Positions 16,533 to 25,471 are shown, counted from the stretch's first letter. The stretch: 64,000 bases of DNA from Dissulfuribacter thermophilus (GCF_001687335.1 NZ_MAGO01000001.1:365498-429497); one strand, 5' to 3'. Numbers and translations: made by a program. Notes: generated by a model not told the origin, from the letters alone.

Positions 16533-16925
16533 ATGGCTAAGCGCGAAAAAACAAAGCGCGTCAATCTAGAGGCCGATCTCCCTGTATATCCAATAGGAGT
16601 GGCGGCAAGGATGCTTGGAGTTCATCCCAGGACTCTTCGGATCTATGAGGCAGAAGGGCTAATAAAACCAAGATATAGAAAGGCGCGGAGGCTCTACTCT
16701 AATAATGATATACAGTGGGTTACCTGTCTGAGGTCCATGATACATGATGAGGGTATTAGCATCCCTGGGATAAAAAAACTGCTTGAGTTTGTACCGTGTT
16801 GGAAGATTATGGACTGTCCAAAGGAAATTAGAGACAAGTGTGGTGCAAAGGTCGAAGCTATGAAAGTTCAGAGCCAGTGTGGCCCGCTGGATCTCAAAGG
16901 AGACGAGGCCCAGGTTTTGAATTGA
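16533..16925 (+). CDS. MerR-family regulator with C-terminal cysteine motif (MerR-2)
   Basis: A 130-residue regulator with an HspR-like winged helix (YPIGVAARMLGVHPRTLRIY, then EAEGLIKPRYRKARRLYSNND) and the effector region PCWKIMDCPKEIRDKC. The cysteine pattern CW-x4-CP-x5-C is shared with the other two MerR genes here. It is co-transcribed with NrfD-2 and probably controls its expression, with the dyad-containing promoter at 14982 as a candidate site. A terminator follows. Confidence 0.87.
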   Translation: MAKREKTKRVNLEADLPVYPIGVAARMLGVHPRTLRIYEAEGLIKPRYRKARRLYSNNDIQWVTCLRSMIHDEGISIPGIKKLLEFVPCWKIMDCPKEIRDKCGAKVEAMKVQSQCGPLDLKGDEAQVLN

Positions 16926-16954
16926 AATGAAGCCATGAGGGGCTACTAGACTTC

Positions 16955-16995
16955 GGGCAGGTCCATTCTGGGGCCTGCCCTTTAGAAGTTTTGAG
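16955..16995 (+). terminator. Terminator after MerR-2
   Basis: GGGCAGG (16955-16961) and CCTGCCC (16974-16980) form a stem with a 12-base loop, followed by TTTAGAAGTTTT. It ends the NrfD-2 unit. Confidence 0.65.
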
Positions 16996-17006
16996 TTGAT
17001 GGGGAT

Positions 17007-17813
17007 TTATTGGAGAAGCTGTTGATTGGTTGGTGTTCCGCATGATGCTGCTATTTCCGATAGTATGTTGTTTTCCAGTCGACCACTACTTTTTAAGGAA
17101 AGATTTTTGAGGTCAGTGAGCATCATGCGTACTTTGCTGTGGTCTATTATTTTGATCTGAATACCGATAATGAGAATGGGCGAGTGTGCTTTGCATGAAC
17201 CTGCCCAATTCTGATGGTTATCAACTACTTTTGGGGGAAGGTTTCTAATGATTGAGCCATAGGTTTTACATGAATAGTAGGTCTCGGCGTGATCAAGCAA
17301 ATCCCTAAGAGAAAAATACTTTTCAAGTATTTCAAGGCTAGTCAACCATACCTCGTCTCTGTCGCCCCATACTTCAACCTCAAAAGATGAGATATTGAAC
17401 AGGCTCTCAGCCTTTTGGGCATTTTTTATCCCGTAAATACACCTTCCAGCTTCATAGTTCCACACAGTCCATTCAAATAAACGAAGTAGCAGGTGAATGG
17501 TAGTCTCATAATCTTCTCTTTCTTGAAAAGGGTTTCTTGGGGCAAAAAGTATTTCCTCAAGGGTCTGGATAATTCCTGTTATGAAGTCAGGCAAGTGGTG
17601 TTTAAACAGGACTTCGTCTTCGTGTGTGTCAAATGGAGTGAGCTTTTCTTCAAAAGCTATTCTAGAAAGTAACTTAGTAAAAAGATTTCTAGCTCTATCT
17701 TTCCAGGTAGGTTTTAGGCCCTCTTCGAGGAGGCGCTTCAGGGTCTCTTTATATAGAATATCTTCTGGATGTTGGATTAGGTGAAGTTTTTCACTAATGA
17801 GTTTAAACAACAT
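17007..17813 (-). CDS. Protein of unknown function, 268 residues
   Basis: I do not recognise this family. The protein has no signal peptide or membrane segment and is mainly helical, with an acidic, leucine- and tryptophan-rich middle (LLRLFEWTVWNYEAGRC). It has a few dispersed cysteines (AGRC, YYSC, GSCKAH, ASCG) without metal-site spacing. A hydrophobic strand ILIIGIQIKII near residue 205 suggests a folded alpha/beta end. It is co-oriented with and downstream of the cytochrome c3 gene but separated from it by a terminator, so it may have its own promoter or be expressed by read-through. Confidence 0.7.
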   Translation of the reverse strand: MLFKLISEKLHLIQHPEDILYKETLKRLLEEGLKPTWKDRARNLFTKLLSRIAFEEKLTPFDTHEDEVLFKHHLPDFITGIIQTLEEILFAPRNPFQEREDYETTIHLLLRLFEWTVWNYEAGRCIYGIKNAQKAESLFNISSFEVEVWGDRDEVWLTSLEILEKYFSLRDLLDHAETYYSCKTYGSIIRNLPPKVVDNHQNWAGSCKAHSPILIIGIQIKIIDHSKVRMMLTDLKNLSLKSSGRLENNILSEIAASCGTPTNQQLLQ

Positions 17814-17818
17814 AGCTT

Positions 17819-17853
17819 CAAAAAAAGGGGCCTATAAACTTGTGTTAGGCCCC
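17819..17853 (-). terminator. Terminator after cytochrome c3
   Basis: On the minus strand GGGGCCTA and TAGGCCCC pair across an 11-base loop and are followed by a run of T (CTTTTTTTG). It lies between the tetraheme cytochrome gene and the orphan gene at 17007. Confidence 0.85.
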
Positions 17854-17882
17854 TTGATGTGCAGTGTCTCTAAATAGACATT

Positions 17883-18251
17883 TTATTTCTTCTTGTGGCA
17901 TTCTTTACATTTGGTGGGACCATGATGGGTTTTATGGCAGCCTTTGCAATTTTTATGGAATGCCTTCATGGGTTTGTTGAGTTTTTTATTTGGAAAACTT
18001 TTGTTGTGACAAGTTTCGCACTTTTGAATTTTCATCCCTTCGTAATATGGAACTTGCTTTCCGTCTGGGCCCTTTTCATGATGGCATTCTGCACACTTGG
18101 TCCTTTCCTGGTGCTTGTGGTGTTGGAATGTGACGGTTCCTTTCTTATTTTCCAATTTAATTACAGCTGGACCTACTCCTGCTAGGACAGTCGATGCCAC
18201 AAAGGCCATCGTCATAAGTGAAACGAGAACACCCAATCCCTTCTTAAACAT
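17883..18251 (-). CDS. Periplasmic tetraheme cytochrome c3
   Basis: Class III cytochrome c of 122 residues: signal peptide (KKGLGVLVSLMTMAFVASTVLA), then four CxxCH motifs in order, CAECH, CETCH, CKGCH and CKECH, with the HHKH and TFQHHKHQ histidines that supply distal ligands. Such proteins shuttle electrons from periplasmic hydrogenases or formate dehydrogenases to membrane complexes in sulfate- and sulfur-metabolising bacteria. It is strongly lysine-rich. It has its own promoter and terminator and is thus monocistronic. Confidence 0.92.
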   Translation of the reverse strand: MFKKGLGVLVSLMTMAFVASTVLAGVGPAVIKLENKKGTVTFQHHKHQERTKCAECHHEKGPDGKQVPYYEGMKIQKCETCHNKSFPNKKLNKPMKAFHKNCKGCHKTHHGPTKCKECHKKK

Positions 18252-18287
18252 TCTGGATACCTCCTTTTTGTGAAAATGTTCGATTTT

Positions 18288-18316
18288 TATGTACTTCGCT
18301 CTCTCTTTTTTGTCAA
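18288..18316 (-). promoter_or_regulatory. Promoter of cytochrome c3 gene
   Basis: Minus-strand TTGACA (18316-18311) and TACATA (18293-18288) are spaced by 17 bases and lie about 40 bases before the ATG, which is preceded by AAAGGAGG. This is a good sigma70-type match. It also argues that the plus-strand neighbour starts further right than its longest frame. Confidence 0.65.
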
Positions 18317-18356
18317 CAATATTAAAACCCCTTTACAAGGCTCTTATCTGGTTGTT

Positions 18357-18629
18357 ATGATGCTTGAGAAAATTCAGCCGGCTAAAATTAGTGGTTTCCG
18401 GCTCGAAAAAGGAGGCCTTAGGTTGAAGATCACTTATGACCCAGATCTTCCAATGTCATATCGTCCTCTTATCCACCAGGAGATAAGGAACTCTGATATT
18501 GAGGAGTGTGAGTGTGGTTCTGACGAAATATATGTATCATTAGTGAATGAAAATACAATTGACGTCAAATGTTATGATTGTGGAAAGAGTTTCTTTGAGC
18601 TAGAAATAGAGATCGAAGATGGAGAATAA
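18357..18629 (+). CDS. Small protein with a cysteine pair motif, unknown function
   Basis: A protein of about 90 residues starting MMLEKIQPAKISGFRLEKGG. The frame is open from 18270, but that stretch overlaps the cytochrome promoter, so the ATG at 18357 or 18360 is likelier. It contains CEC (ECECGS) and CYDCGKS, a possible zinc knuckle, within an acidic protein ending EIEIEDGE. I do not recognise the family. It lies 41 bases upstream of the inositol-phosphate synthase gene in the same direction. Confidence 0.55.
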   Translation: MMLEKIQPAKISGFRLEKGGLRLKITYDPDLPMSYRPLIHQEIRNSDIEECECGSDEIYVSLVNENTIDVKCYDCGKSFFELEIEIEDGE

Positions 18630-18670
18630 AACCATAAAGCTAAAGGCATCTTAGGAGGAATTTATAAGAG

Positions 18671-19774
18671 ATGACCAAGATCAGAATTGCAGTGGTAGGT
18701 GTTGGTAACTGCTTTTCATCACTCTGGCAGGGGATCAATTATTATCGCACCAAGTCTCCAGAAGACGCCATTGGTCTAATGCACTGGAATTTAGGGGGCT
18801 ATCTGCCAGGAGATATAGAAGTTGTGGCTGCCTTCGACATTGATGCCAGGAAGGTAGGTAAGGACGTCAGCGAGGCAATCTTTGCCCCTCCCAATTGTAC
18901 TAAGACCATTAAAAAGGATGTACCTCTTACTGGGGTAAAGGTGGAAATGGGAAAGATCCTTGATGGAGTTTCCCCTCATATGAAAGATTACCCTGAAAAT
19001 CAGACGTTTAAGGTTGCAGATGCACCTGAAAAAGATAAAGAAGAGATTGTGAGAATTTTAAAGGAAAGTGGTACTGAAGTATTGTTAAATTATCTGCCAG
19101 TTGGTTCTGAGGAGGCAGTTAGATTCTATGCTGAATGCGCCCTTGAAGCAGGAGTTGGCTACATCAATAATATGCCAGTATTTATTGCAAGCGATCCAGC
19201 ATGGGCTTCCAGGTTTGAGGAAAAAGGGATTCCAATAATAGGAGACGACATAAAGAGCCAGGTAGGAGCCACTATTGTACACAGAGTACTTGCAAATCTC
19301 TTTAAAAAGCGCGGTGTAAAGCTAGAGCGTACCTACCAAATAAATACTGGTGGAAATACTGATTTTTTGAATATGCTAAACAGGACCAGGCTATCATCTA
19401 AAAAGAAGTCCAAGACTGAGGCAGTGCAGGCGGTATTAGGCCAGCCTCTTTCATCAGAGGACATCCACATTGGTCCTAGTGATTATGTCCCATGGCAAAA
19501 GGACAACAAGATTGCCTTTATCCGTTTGGAGGGAAAACTCTTTGGGGATGTACCCATGAATATTGAGTTGAGGCTCTCTGTAGAAGACTCTCCAAATTCA
19601 GCAGGTGTTGCCATAGACTCCATTAGGTGTTGTAAGCTTGCTCTGGATAGAGGGATAGGAGGTCCATTGCTTTCGCCATCCGCATATTTTATGAAGCATC
19701 CTCCAGAACAATACTCTGATGATGAGGCCTTTAAAAGGACTGAGGAATTCATTTCAGGCAAAAGAGAGCGTTGA
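18671..19774 (+). CDS. ino1: myo-Inositol-1-phosphate synthase
   Basis: Isomerises glucose-6-phosphate to inositol-1-phosphate with NAD. It has 367 residues, the prokaryotic size, with the N-terminal Rossmann motif [11 protein letters not shown], the segment [11 protein letters not shown] and the catalytic-domain stretch [16 protein letters not shown] precedes the ATG. In bacteria the product feeds inositol phospholipids or compatible solutes such as di-myo-inositol phosphate, the latter typical of thermophiles; which applies here cannot be told. It is followed after a four-base gap by a protease gene. Confidence 0.93.
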   Translation: MTKIRIAVVGVGNCFSSLWQGINYYRTKSPEDAIGLMHWNLGGYLPGDIEVVAAFDIDARKVGKDVSEAIFAPPNCTKTIKKDVPLTGVKVEMGKILDGVSPHMKDYPENQTFKVADAPEKDKEEIVRILKESGTEVLLNYLPVGSEEAVRFYAECALEAGVGYINNMPVFIASDPAWASRFEEKGIPIIGDDIKSQVGATIVHRVLANLFKKRGVKLERTYQINTGGNTDFLNMLNRTRLSSKKKSKTEAVQAVLGQPLSSEDIHIGPSDYVPWQKDNKIAFIRLEGKLFGDVPMNIELRLSVEDSPNSAGVAIDSIRCCKLALDRGIGGPLLSPSAYFMKHPPEQYSDDEAFKRTEEFISGKRER

Positions 19775-19778
19775 CAAG

Positions 19779-20561
19779 ATGGCCCTGTTAAGGGCCATTT
19801 TTTGTGTCCTTTTTTTAGGGGCTTTCCTAGTTTCATGTGCAAAAGCCCCCATAACTGGAAGGACTCAGCTTATATTGATAAGTCCTGAAGCGGAAAAGGG
19901 TCTTGGACTAAAAACCGCGCAGGAGATCCTTGGAAAAGAGCCTATTGAACACGATCCAGCCTTAAACGCCATGTTGATTAGAGTGGGCTCAAGGATTGCC
20001 AAGGCCGCAGGCCGACCAGATTTTGAATGGGAATTTCACCTTATAAAAAGAGATGATGTTGTAAATGCCTTTTGTCTGCCAGGAGGAAAGGTATTTGTCT
20101 ACACGGGTGTGCTCAAATATACAAAAGATGAGTGTGGTCTCGCTACTGTCATAGGTCATGAGGTGGCCCATGCCTTGGCAAGACATGGTGCTGAGCGAAT
20201 GAGTCTAGCCCTCCTGTCTCAAGTAGGTGAAACGGCCTTGGAGGCAACTCTTTCAAGCCAGGGGCCCCAGACTGTCCAGACATTCAGGATGCTTTATGGT
20301 TTAGTAAGTAATGTGGGAGTGATTTTACCATACAGTCGCAAACAGGAGTTTGAGGCTGACTACATCGGCCTTATGTTGATGGCACAAGCAGGATATAATC
20401 CAATGTGTGCCCTCTCTTTTTGGGAGCGAATGAAGAAGGCCCAATCTGGAAGGCCAATTATCTACTTTTTGGCAACCCATCCAACAGATGAAGCTAGGAT
20501 TGAAAGACTCAGGATGGTCCTTCCAAGGGCGATGGAACGTTACAATAGTGCTTTAAAATAG
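19779..20561 (+). CDS. M48-family metalloprotease lipoprotein
   Basis: Zinc protease of about 260 residues with a lipoprotein signal (MALLRAIFCVLFLGAF, lipobox LVSC) and the active-site helix GHEVAHALARH (HExxH), followed by the third zinc ligand in EFEADYIG. The length fits the small periplasmic M48 proteases (LoiP/YcaL or BepA without TPR repeats) that take part in outer-membrane protein quality control. The ATG at 19779 is chosen because the signal begins there; the longer frame from 19719 overlaps ino1. It is followed directly by nadC. Confidence 0.9.
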   Translation: MALLRAIFCVLFLGAFLVSCAKAPITGRTQLILISPEAEKGLGLKTAQEILGKEPIEHDPALNAMLIRVGSRIAKAAGRPDFEWEFHLIKRDDVVNAFCLPGGKVFVYTGVLKYTKDECGLATVIGHEVAHALARHGAERMSLALLSQVGETALEATLSSQGPQTVQTFRMLYGLVSNVGVILPYSRKQEFEADYIGLMLMAQAGYNPMCALSFWERMKKAQSGRPIIYFLATHPTDEARIERLRMVLPRAMERYNSALK

Positions 20562-20569
20562 GAGTGTTT

Positions 20570-21427
20570 GTGATCTTAAATAAATTTTTGATTGAGAAGG
20601 CAATAAAAGAAGCGCTAATTGAGGATCTTTCCCCTGGAGATTTGACTACAGACGCCACAATCCCAGAGCCATGGGAAAGGAATGCATATATTTTGGCAAA
20701 GGAGGATTTCATACTCGCTGGCTCATTGTGTTTTAAGACGACGTTTGAGCTCTTGGATCCGAGTTTGTCAATAAAATTTAATGCCTTTGATGGTGACTGG
20801 ATCAAAAAAGGCACGAGGTTAGCGGACCTTAAAGGAAATGTGGCCTCAATTTTAAAAGGAGAGCGGGTAGCTCTAAATTTTCTTCAAAGGCTGTCTGGAA
20901 TAGCCACTCTCACAAGGCAATTCGTCGATAAAGTTGCAGGATTAAATGTCAGAATATGTGATACAAGAAAGACTACTCCAGGTCTTAGGATACTCGAAAA
21001 GTATGCAGTGAGAGTAGGAGGAGGATTTAATCATAGATTTTCCCTGTCAGATGGAATCCTCATCAAAGACAATCATATTGCTGCATGTGGGGGTGTAAGG
21101 TCAGCAGTTGAGAGGGCAAGGCTACACAGCCCCCATTCCTATAAGATCGAAGTTGAGGTCTCCACCAAAGAAGATCTCTTAGAGGCTATAGAGGCTGGTG
21201 CAGATGCTGTGCTTCTCGATAATATGACTATTGATGAGCTGAAGAGCGCAGTAGAGTTGGCCAGACAGAAGGCACCTGATTTGCTACTTGAGGCCTCAGG
21301 TGGAGTAAACCTAGAGAATGTGAGGGCCATAGCAGAGACAGGGGTTGATATTATTTCAGTTGGTGCACTCACGCACTCTGCGAGAAGTGTTGATATCTCC
21401 TTAAAAGTAACCACTAATATAGGATAG
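20570..21427 (+). CDS. nadC: Nicotinate-nucleotide pyrophosphorylase (carboxylating)
   Basis: Converts quinolinate and PRPP to nicotinate mononucleotide in NAD synthesis. It has about 286 residues with the family motifs EDLSPGDLTTDA, LNFLQRLSGIATLT, CDTRKTTPGLR, GGGFNHRFSLSDGILIKDNH and the terminal EASGGV...VDIISVGALTHS. A GTG start at 20570 is preferred (GGAG five bases before it), with another GTG at 20564. It overlaps nothing and is close enough to the protease gene for co-transcription. Confidence 0.95.
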   Translation: MILNKFLIEKAIKEALIEDLSPGDLTTDATIPEPWERNAYILAKEDFILAGSLCFKTTFELLDPSLSIKFNAFDGDWIKKGTRLADLKGNVASILKGERVALNFLQRLSGIATLTRQFVDKVAGLNVRICDTRKTTPGLRILEKYAVRVGGGFNHRFSLSDGILIKDNHIAACGGVRSAVERARLHSPHSYKIEVEVSTKEDLLEAIEAGADAVLLDNMTIDELKSAVELARQKAPDLLLEASGGVNLENVRAIAETGVDIISVGALTHSARSVDISLKVTTNIG

Positions 21428-21512
21428 GGCATTACGAATGGGGTAAGTCCCCTGGACTGTAGAGCTTAGCAGGTTGCTTGAGATTGGGGTTGGAGTGGTG
21501 AAATGTCTAATC

Positions 21513-22283
21513 CTAGAGGTATCTGCTGGCCCCAAATAGTAAAATAAAGGTTTCTACAATCTCCAGGTGTGCTCCGAGACAATCCCCTGTGACGCCGCCA
21601 AGCTTTTTCCTGAACCAAGAGGCTGCAAACCAGCCCAATATACAGGCAATAAAAAAGGCAAGGGCCCCCTTTATTCCACCAAGTAAGCCTCCTGCCAATA
21701 ATGAAACAGGTAGGGCAATTATCAAGGCCTTTTTGGCGTAAAAACCAACAAAATAGGTGCCAAGGCCGCCTGTTTTTCGCGCATAATTGGAAAATGCTGC
21801 TAACATGACCAAACTAAATCGGGAAAGTACAGGGGCAAGGATTATCCATTCCAGGCGTTGAAGCCTGGTGGTTTCACAAAGGGCCACGGTCTTTAACAAG
21901 ATGACAACTACTAGGGTAAGCGCCCCAAGGGCCCCTGTAGAGCTATCTTTCATAATAGACAGCGCCTCATTGGGTGGTCTTGAGCTCAAGATGCCATCAG
22001 CTGTGTCCGCAAGACCATCTAGGTGAAGGCCTCTTGTCATGAATGCTAAAAAACAGCAATCGAGCACTCCTCTTACTAGCGGAGGCCACAATTCGCTCAT
22101 AGCCCAGTCAAACATTGCGCATAGAAAGCCCAGTAGGAGTCCTACCAAAGGGAAATAGGCCAGCGATGTGGAAAGGTCTGTGGGATTGGTCTCAAGCCTA
22201 GGAGCAGGCCTCAAAATAGTGAGGAATTGTATTGCTACGATGAATGCCTTAAAATTTTTGTAAGCTCTAATGCGTTCAGGCAC
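21513..22283 (-). CDS. cobS: Cobalamin synthase (adenosylcobinamide-GDP ribazoletransferase)
   Basis: Inner-membrane enzyme that joins adenosylcobinamide-GDP with alpha-ribazole in the last steps of vitamin B12 assembly. It is a 256-residue, highly hydrophobic protein with the family motifs FLTILRPAP, YFPLVGLLLG, TRGLHLDGLADTADG and the C-terminal GGVTGDCLGAHLEIVE. It lies five bases after the carrier-protein gene at 22289, a pairing with no obvious metabolic link. No cobalamin riboswitch is visible upstream. Confidence 0.94.
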   Translation of the reverse strand: MPERIRAYKNFKAFIVAIQFLTILRPAPRLETNPTDLSTSLAYFPLVGLLLGFLCAMFDWAMSELWPPLVRGVLDCCFLAFMTRGLHLDGLADTADGILSSRPPNEALSIMKDSSTGALGALTLVVVILLKTVALCETTRLQRLEWIILAPVLSRFSLVMLAAFSNYARKTGGLGTYFVGFYAKKALIIALPVSLLAGGLLGGIKGALAFFIACILGWFAASWFRKKLGGVTGDCLGAHLEIVETFILLFGASRYL

Positions 22284-22288
22284 TTATT

Positions 22289-22939
22289 TCATTCATCCCA
22301 TTCTGTTTGGATCCTTTGGATGATCTTTTGTACTACTTCTAGGTCTTCTGGGCTGGCGATTCCAAACAAGGGCTCTCCCTGTTCTACAATGTCACCTGAT
22401 TTAAAGTAGAATCTAAATATTATCCCCTTAGGGCCTTCATACTTTATGAAGGTGTCTCTTTTCATGAGACTCATGATGAGGAATTCGTCCCCAGGCCTTA
22501 AGGTAATTTCTTTTTTTTGTTCTCGGATGGATTCAAGTTCAGGGACGAGATAGTAGCGGGCGGTCTCCGGGGCCTCAAAGATGTATAACACCTTTTTGAG
22601 TATCTTGTTTATTATCTCATCCTTGCTCAGTTTATGTCTTATTGTGAGTACATGAACTCTAGCCTCACAAAAACAGCCCTCTAGGTCGTAGTTAACATAG
22701 GAAACCTCGCCATCGCGTTCTGCCTGCACACTTTTTACATTCCTCTCCCTTTCAAGGGTAAAGAGAGTGGTGCCAGGTCGTTCATTCCATTGTCCTGAAG
22801 GCCCCTTTACTTTAAGGCCTTCCTTGACCTTAAAAGAGATGATGCCTGTGTGCGGCGTTTCTACTTTAAATTCTTCATATGGATTGGATCTATATTCTCT
22901 TAAAAGATCATTAAGATTGACATCAATCATTATACGCAA
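22289..22939 (-). CDS. Probable biotin carboxyl-carrier protein of acetyl-CoA carboxylase, atypical
   Basis: A 216-residue protein with two hammerhead-like segments: an N-terminal one (GIISFKVKEGLKVKG) and a C-terminal one (GIIFRFYFKSGDIVEQGEPLFGI). In the latter the position of the biotinylated lysine in EAMKM is held by SLMKR (lysine 160), so the target lysine seems kept while flanking residues differ from the consensus. It lies downstream of accC and the accA-accD fusion on the same strand, making it the likely carrier of that enzyme. The context and fold support the call; biotinylation is inferred. It begins with MRIMIDVNLNDLL. Confidence 0.65.
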   Translation of the reverse strand: MRIMIDVNLNDLLREYRSNPYEEFKVETPHTGIISFKVKEGLKVKGPSGQWNERPGTTLFTLERERNVKSVQAERDGEVSYVNYDLEGCFCEARVHVLTIRHKLSKDEIINKILKKVLYIFEAPETARYYLVPELESIREQKKEITLRPGDEFLIMSLMKRDTFIKYEGPKGIIFRFYFKSGDIVEQGEPLFGIASPEDLEVVQKIIQRIQTEWDE

Positions 22940-22958
22940 TCCTCAGCACTTAGTTCTA

Positions 22959-23213
22959 CCTAAATCCTGCAATTGGCGAGTTTGCCCAAGATACGAGGAG
23001 CGAGGGGCGAAGACGTACTTAGGTACTTCGAGCCCCGAGCGACAAAGTAGATTAGGCAAAATCGCCAATCCCGAAGGGCGGCAAAAGGGGGCAAAAAACA
23101 CAAAATATGGATTCACCCAAAAAGTGAATTTAGTGAAGAGCCGGATGTAAGCTAATATTCTATAAAATCGTAAATAAATCATTTTTGCCCCCTTTTGCCG
23201 TGCAGGATTTAGG
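22959..23213 (+). repeat. Structured intergenic element, copy A
   Basis: This 255-base element has nested inverted repeats. The outer arms are CCTAAATCCTGCA (22959-22971) and TGCAGGATTTAGG (23201-23213). The second helix is ATTGGCGA-G-TTTGCC with GGCAAA-A-TCGCCAAT. Within it is a GC-rich hairpin around GACGTACTTAGGTAC (23012-23026). The third is a perfect 18-base pair, 23080-23097 with 23182-23199, enclosing a conserved TGTAAGCTAATATTCTATAA (from 23146). A second copy at about 33702-33950 has the same layout with changed but still complementary helices. It ends three bases before the accA-accD stop codon. It may be an RNA gene or a structured mobile repeat. Confidence 0.75.
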
Positions 23214-23215
23214 TT

Positions 23216-25471
23216 CTATCTGTAATATAGTTTAGGTCCTCCCATACTAAGAAGCGCCTCAAACAGATTTTTTCTAAACATGCGCCTGTCCCAGATTCCC
23301 TGAATATGTCCTCTTTTAAGGGCGTTTTTGGCATTGTGATAGTCTGGAGGCACATCTTGCCCCGTGGTTTCCCGAATTACCCTTGGGCCTGCAAAGCCTA
23401 TCCTGGAAGATCTTATGGCAAATTGATATGGGGAACAACCGAGAAAACTGGCCACAGGTCCTGCATAGGAATTGTTGTCATAAACTACGATATAGAGTCC
23501 TCCAGAATCAATGTATTCCCTGACCGCCATAGTGCACTTTGGCATCTGCACGACCCCAAGAGTGCCTTCATGAATTCTTATTCCACCAGTTGTATGGACG
23601 TAACAAAGAAATGGTCTTCTAGTTACTTTGGCTTTGTCGCATGCTCTAACAAACTTTTCTCCTTCAGCAGTACCCACAGTTCCATTTCTAAAGCTTCCTA
23701 TGAGCATTGCTACAACTACCTTAATACCAAAGATCTCTGCATCAAAGGTAACCATGGCAGTGCGTCTTTTGGTCTTTTTGACATCACGTTTGAGTCTGCT
23801 CTCAAAACCTTTAAATCCTAGGGGATTGGCTGAAATGATGTGTTGATTGAATTCCTTTACACTGCCCTTATCAAAGAGATTGTTAAGATACCACTGATAT
23901 TCAAGTGGGAAATGATGCCCACAGGTTGGACATACACCTGCAAACTCTCCGTACAGGTCCGGCACCCAGAGGTCTAAACAACCGTATTTATGGGCATTGG
24001 GACAGCTAACAGTCTTGTCTTCATTTGAAAGAGGGCTAACGTAAGTTTCCCACTCTTGGCAAAAAATGGAGCTGTGGATTGTCTGGTCTGCTCTTTTAAA
24101 CCTTGTGGGTTTTTTAGGCTCTGCAAAGACGAATTCATATGCTGAACGGACCGGTTCAGTGAAGGTTTTGAGCATTGCAGATCCTTCACTGGACATGTCT
24201 TCAAGGATTTGCTGTACACTCTTCTTATGATGTTTTAAAAGCCCATATCTCAATTCATAGTAGCCCTTTGAGATTGCATCTTTGGCCTTGGAGACTGCAG
24301 GAATCAAGGGCTTGCGTTCCTTAAAGTAGCCCAGACCCATCTGCCTGTATTTTTTGCTTCTCAGTGCAAGTAATCTTTCTTTCTCGATCCCAATCAGATT
24401 CCATTTTATGACAACATCAAATTCATCAGGAATGTCTTTCCCCTCTTCCTTTTGACGATTTAATGCATATGCCCTAAAGGCACGGAAGCTCTTGGTCTTG
24501 AGTACTACCTCATCTGTCGCCCTAATCATCTCATAACGGAGTCGTCTGAAAAAAGCATAATCGTCACGTCTGGCCCCAAGTGGAGGTTCCTGTACTATTC
24601 TATCTATGGTACCGAGTTTTAGATTGTCTTCTGCAGTAATCTTGAGCTGTTCAGCACAGTGCTGAACAAGTTCTCTTGGAAGGGATTCCCCTTCTCTAAT
24701 TTTGCCTTCTATGGCAGCGGCTCCTTCTGGGGATATTACGGAGTAGTAGCCGTGAGATGCCATTAGTCTCATGTCTGCAAGACCGACTGCTTCTGCCCCT
24801 CCTGAGCCGCCTTCAGATATAAAACTGACCATTGGCACCTTTAGCTTTGCCATTACATAAAGGTTTCTTGCTATTTGCTGAGCCGCTCCTGGAAAATCTT
24901 CTATAGGAAATGCCCCTGGTGTGAAAATGTAGAAGTGTATTGGTATACCTTCGGTCTCTGCCACCTTCATGTAGCGCAGAGCCTTTTCATTCCCCCACGG
25001 TTTGGCACTTCCACCATTTCTAAATTCTTCACCTTTTCCCTTTTCATGGCCAATAACCATGACCTGGTGAGAATAGATCTTGTTTTTAACTCTCCTCGAT
25101 ATAACGGCCCTGGCCACTACAATAGCTGGATCCACGCTACATTCACCCTCTCCACCTAGTTCTGTGTACGAGTCATACACGTTTTCCAAGATGTCCATGA
25201 GGGTGAATCGGTGAATACTCCTCACGATATTTACCCGTTCCATAGGGGTTATGTGTTCTGCGGCCCTATCTTCTAGAAATTTGAGCCGTTCTTCGAGACG
25301 TTCCAATTCTCTCAACAGGTCATTTTCGGGAATATCGTAAAAGGAGTCCTTTAGCTCAAGAAGACTACGTTGGATCTCATCAAGCCCTCTCCATGTGGGA
25401 TCTTGCTTGATGTCTCCAAGATAGGATACTCGTTCTAACAACTGGGATAGAATCTTTCCTGTATCAGCCAT
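23216..25471 (-). CDS. accAD: Fused acetyl-CoA carboxylase carboxyltransferase (AccA-AccD)
   Basis: Transfers CO2 from carboxybiotin to acetyl-CoA, giving malonyl-CoA for fatty-acid synthesis. It has 751 residues: an alpha-type half first (about 1-400, with FISEGGSGGAEAVGLAD and VISPEGAAAI) and a beta-type half second (about 470-751) that begins with a zinc-type motif (CPNAHKYGCLD...CPTCGHHF) and contains TTGGIRIHEG, LGCSPYQFAIRSSRIGFAGPR. The alpha-beta order is the reverse of the more familiar fused carboxyltransferases. It lies 24 bases after accC. Both catalytic halves look complete. Confidence 0.9.
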   Translation of the reverse strand: MADTGKILSQLLERVSYLGDIKQDPTWRGLDEIQRSLLELKDSFYDIPENDLLRELERLEERLKFLEDRAAEHITPMERVNIVRSIHRFTLMDILENVYDSYTELGGEGECSVDPAIVVARAVISRRVKNKIYSHQVMVIGHEKGKGEEFRNGGSAKPWGNEKALRYMKVAETEGIPIHFYIFTPGAFPIEDFPGAAQQIARNLYVMAKLKVPMVSFISEGGSGGAEAVGLADMRLMASHGYYSVISPEGAAAIEGKIREGESLPRELVQHCAEQLKITAEDNLKLGTIDRIVQEPPLGARRDDYAFFRRLRYEMIRATDEVVLKTKSFRAFRAYALNRQKEEGKDIPDEFDVVIKWNLIGIEKERLLALRSKKYRQMGLGYFKERKPLIPAVSKAKDAISKGYYELRYGLLKHHKKSVQQILEDMSSEGSAMLKTFTEPVRSAYEFVFAEPKKPTRFKRADQTIHSSIFCQEWETYVSPLSNEDKTVSCPNAHKYGCLDLWVPDLYGEFAGVCPTCGHHFPLEYQWYLNNLFDKGSVKEFNQHIISANPLGFKGFESRLKRDVKKTKRRTAMVTFDAEIFGIKVVVAMLIGSFRNGTVGTAEGEKFVRACDKAKVTRRPFLCYVHTTGGIRIHEGTLGVVQMPKCTMAVREYIDSGGLYIVVYDNNSYAGPVASFLGCSPYQFAIRSSRIGFAGPRVIRETTGQDVPPDYHNAKNALKRGHIQGIWDRRMFRKNLFEALLSMGGPKLYYR

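Noticed and set aside
22941..23215. Ordinary intrinsic terminators for the acc genes
   Set aside because: The element has several nested helices and a second copy with matching architecture, which simple terminators do not explain.
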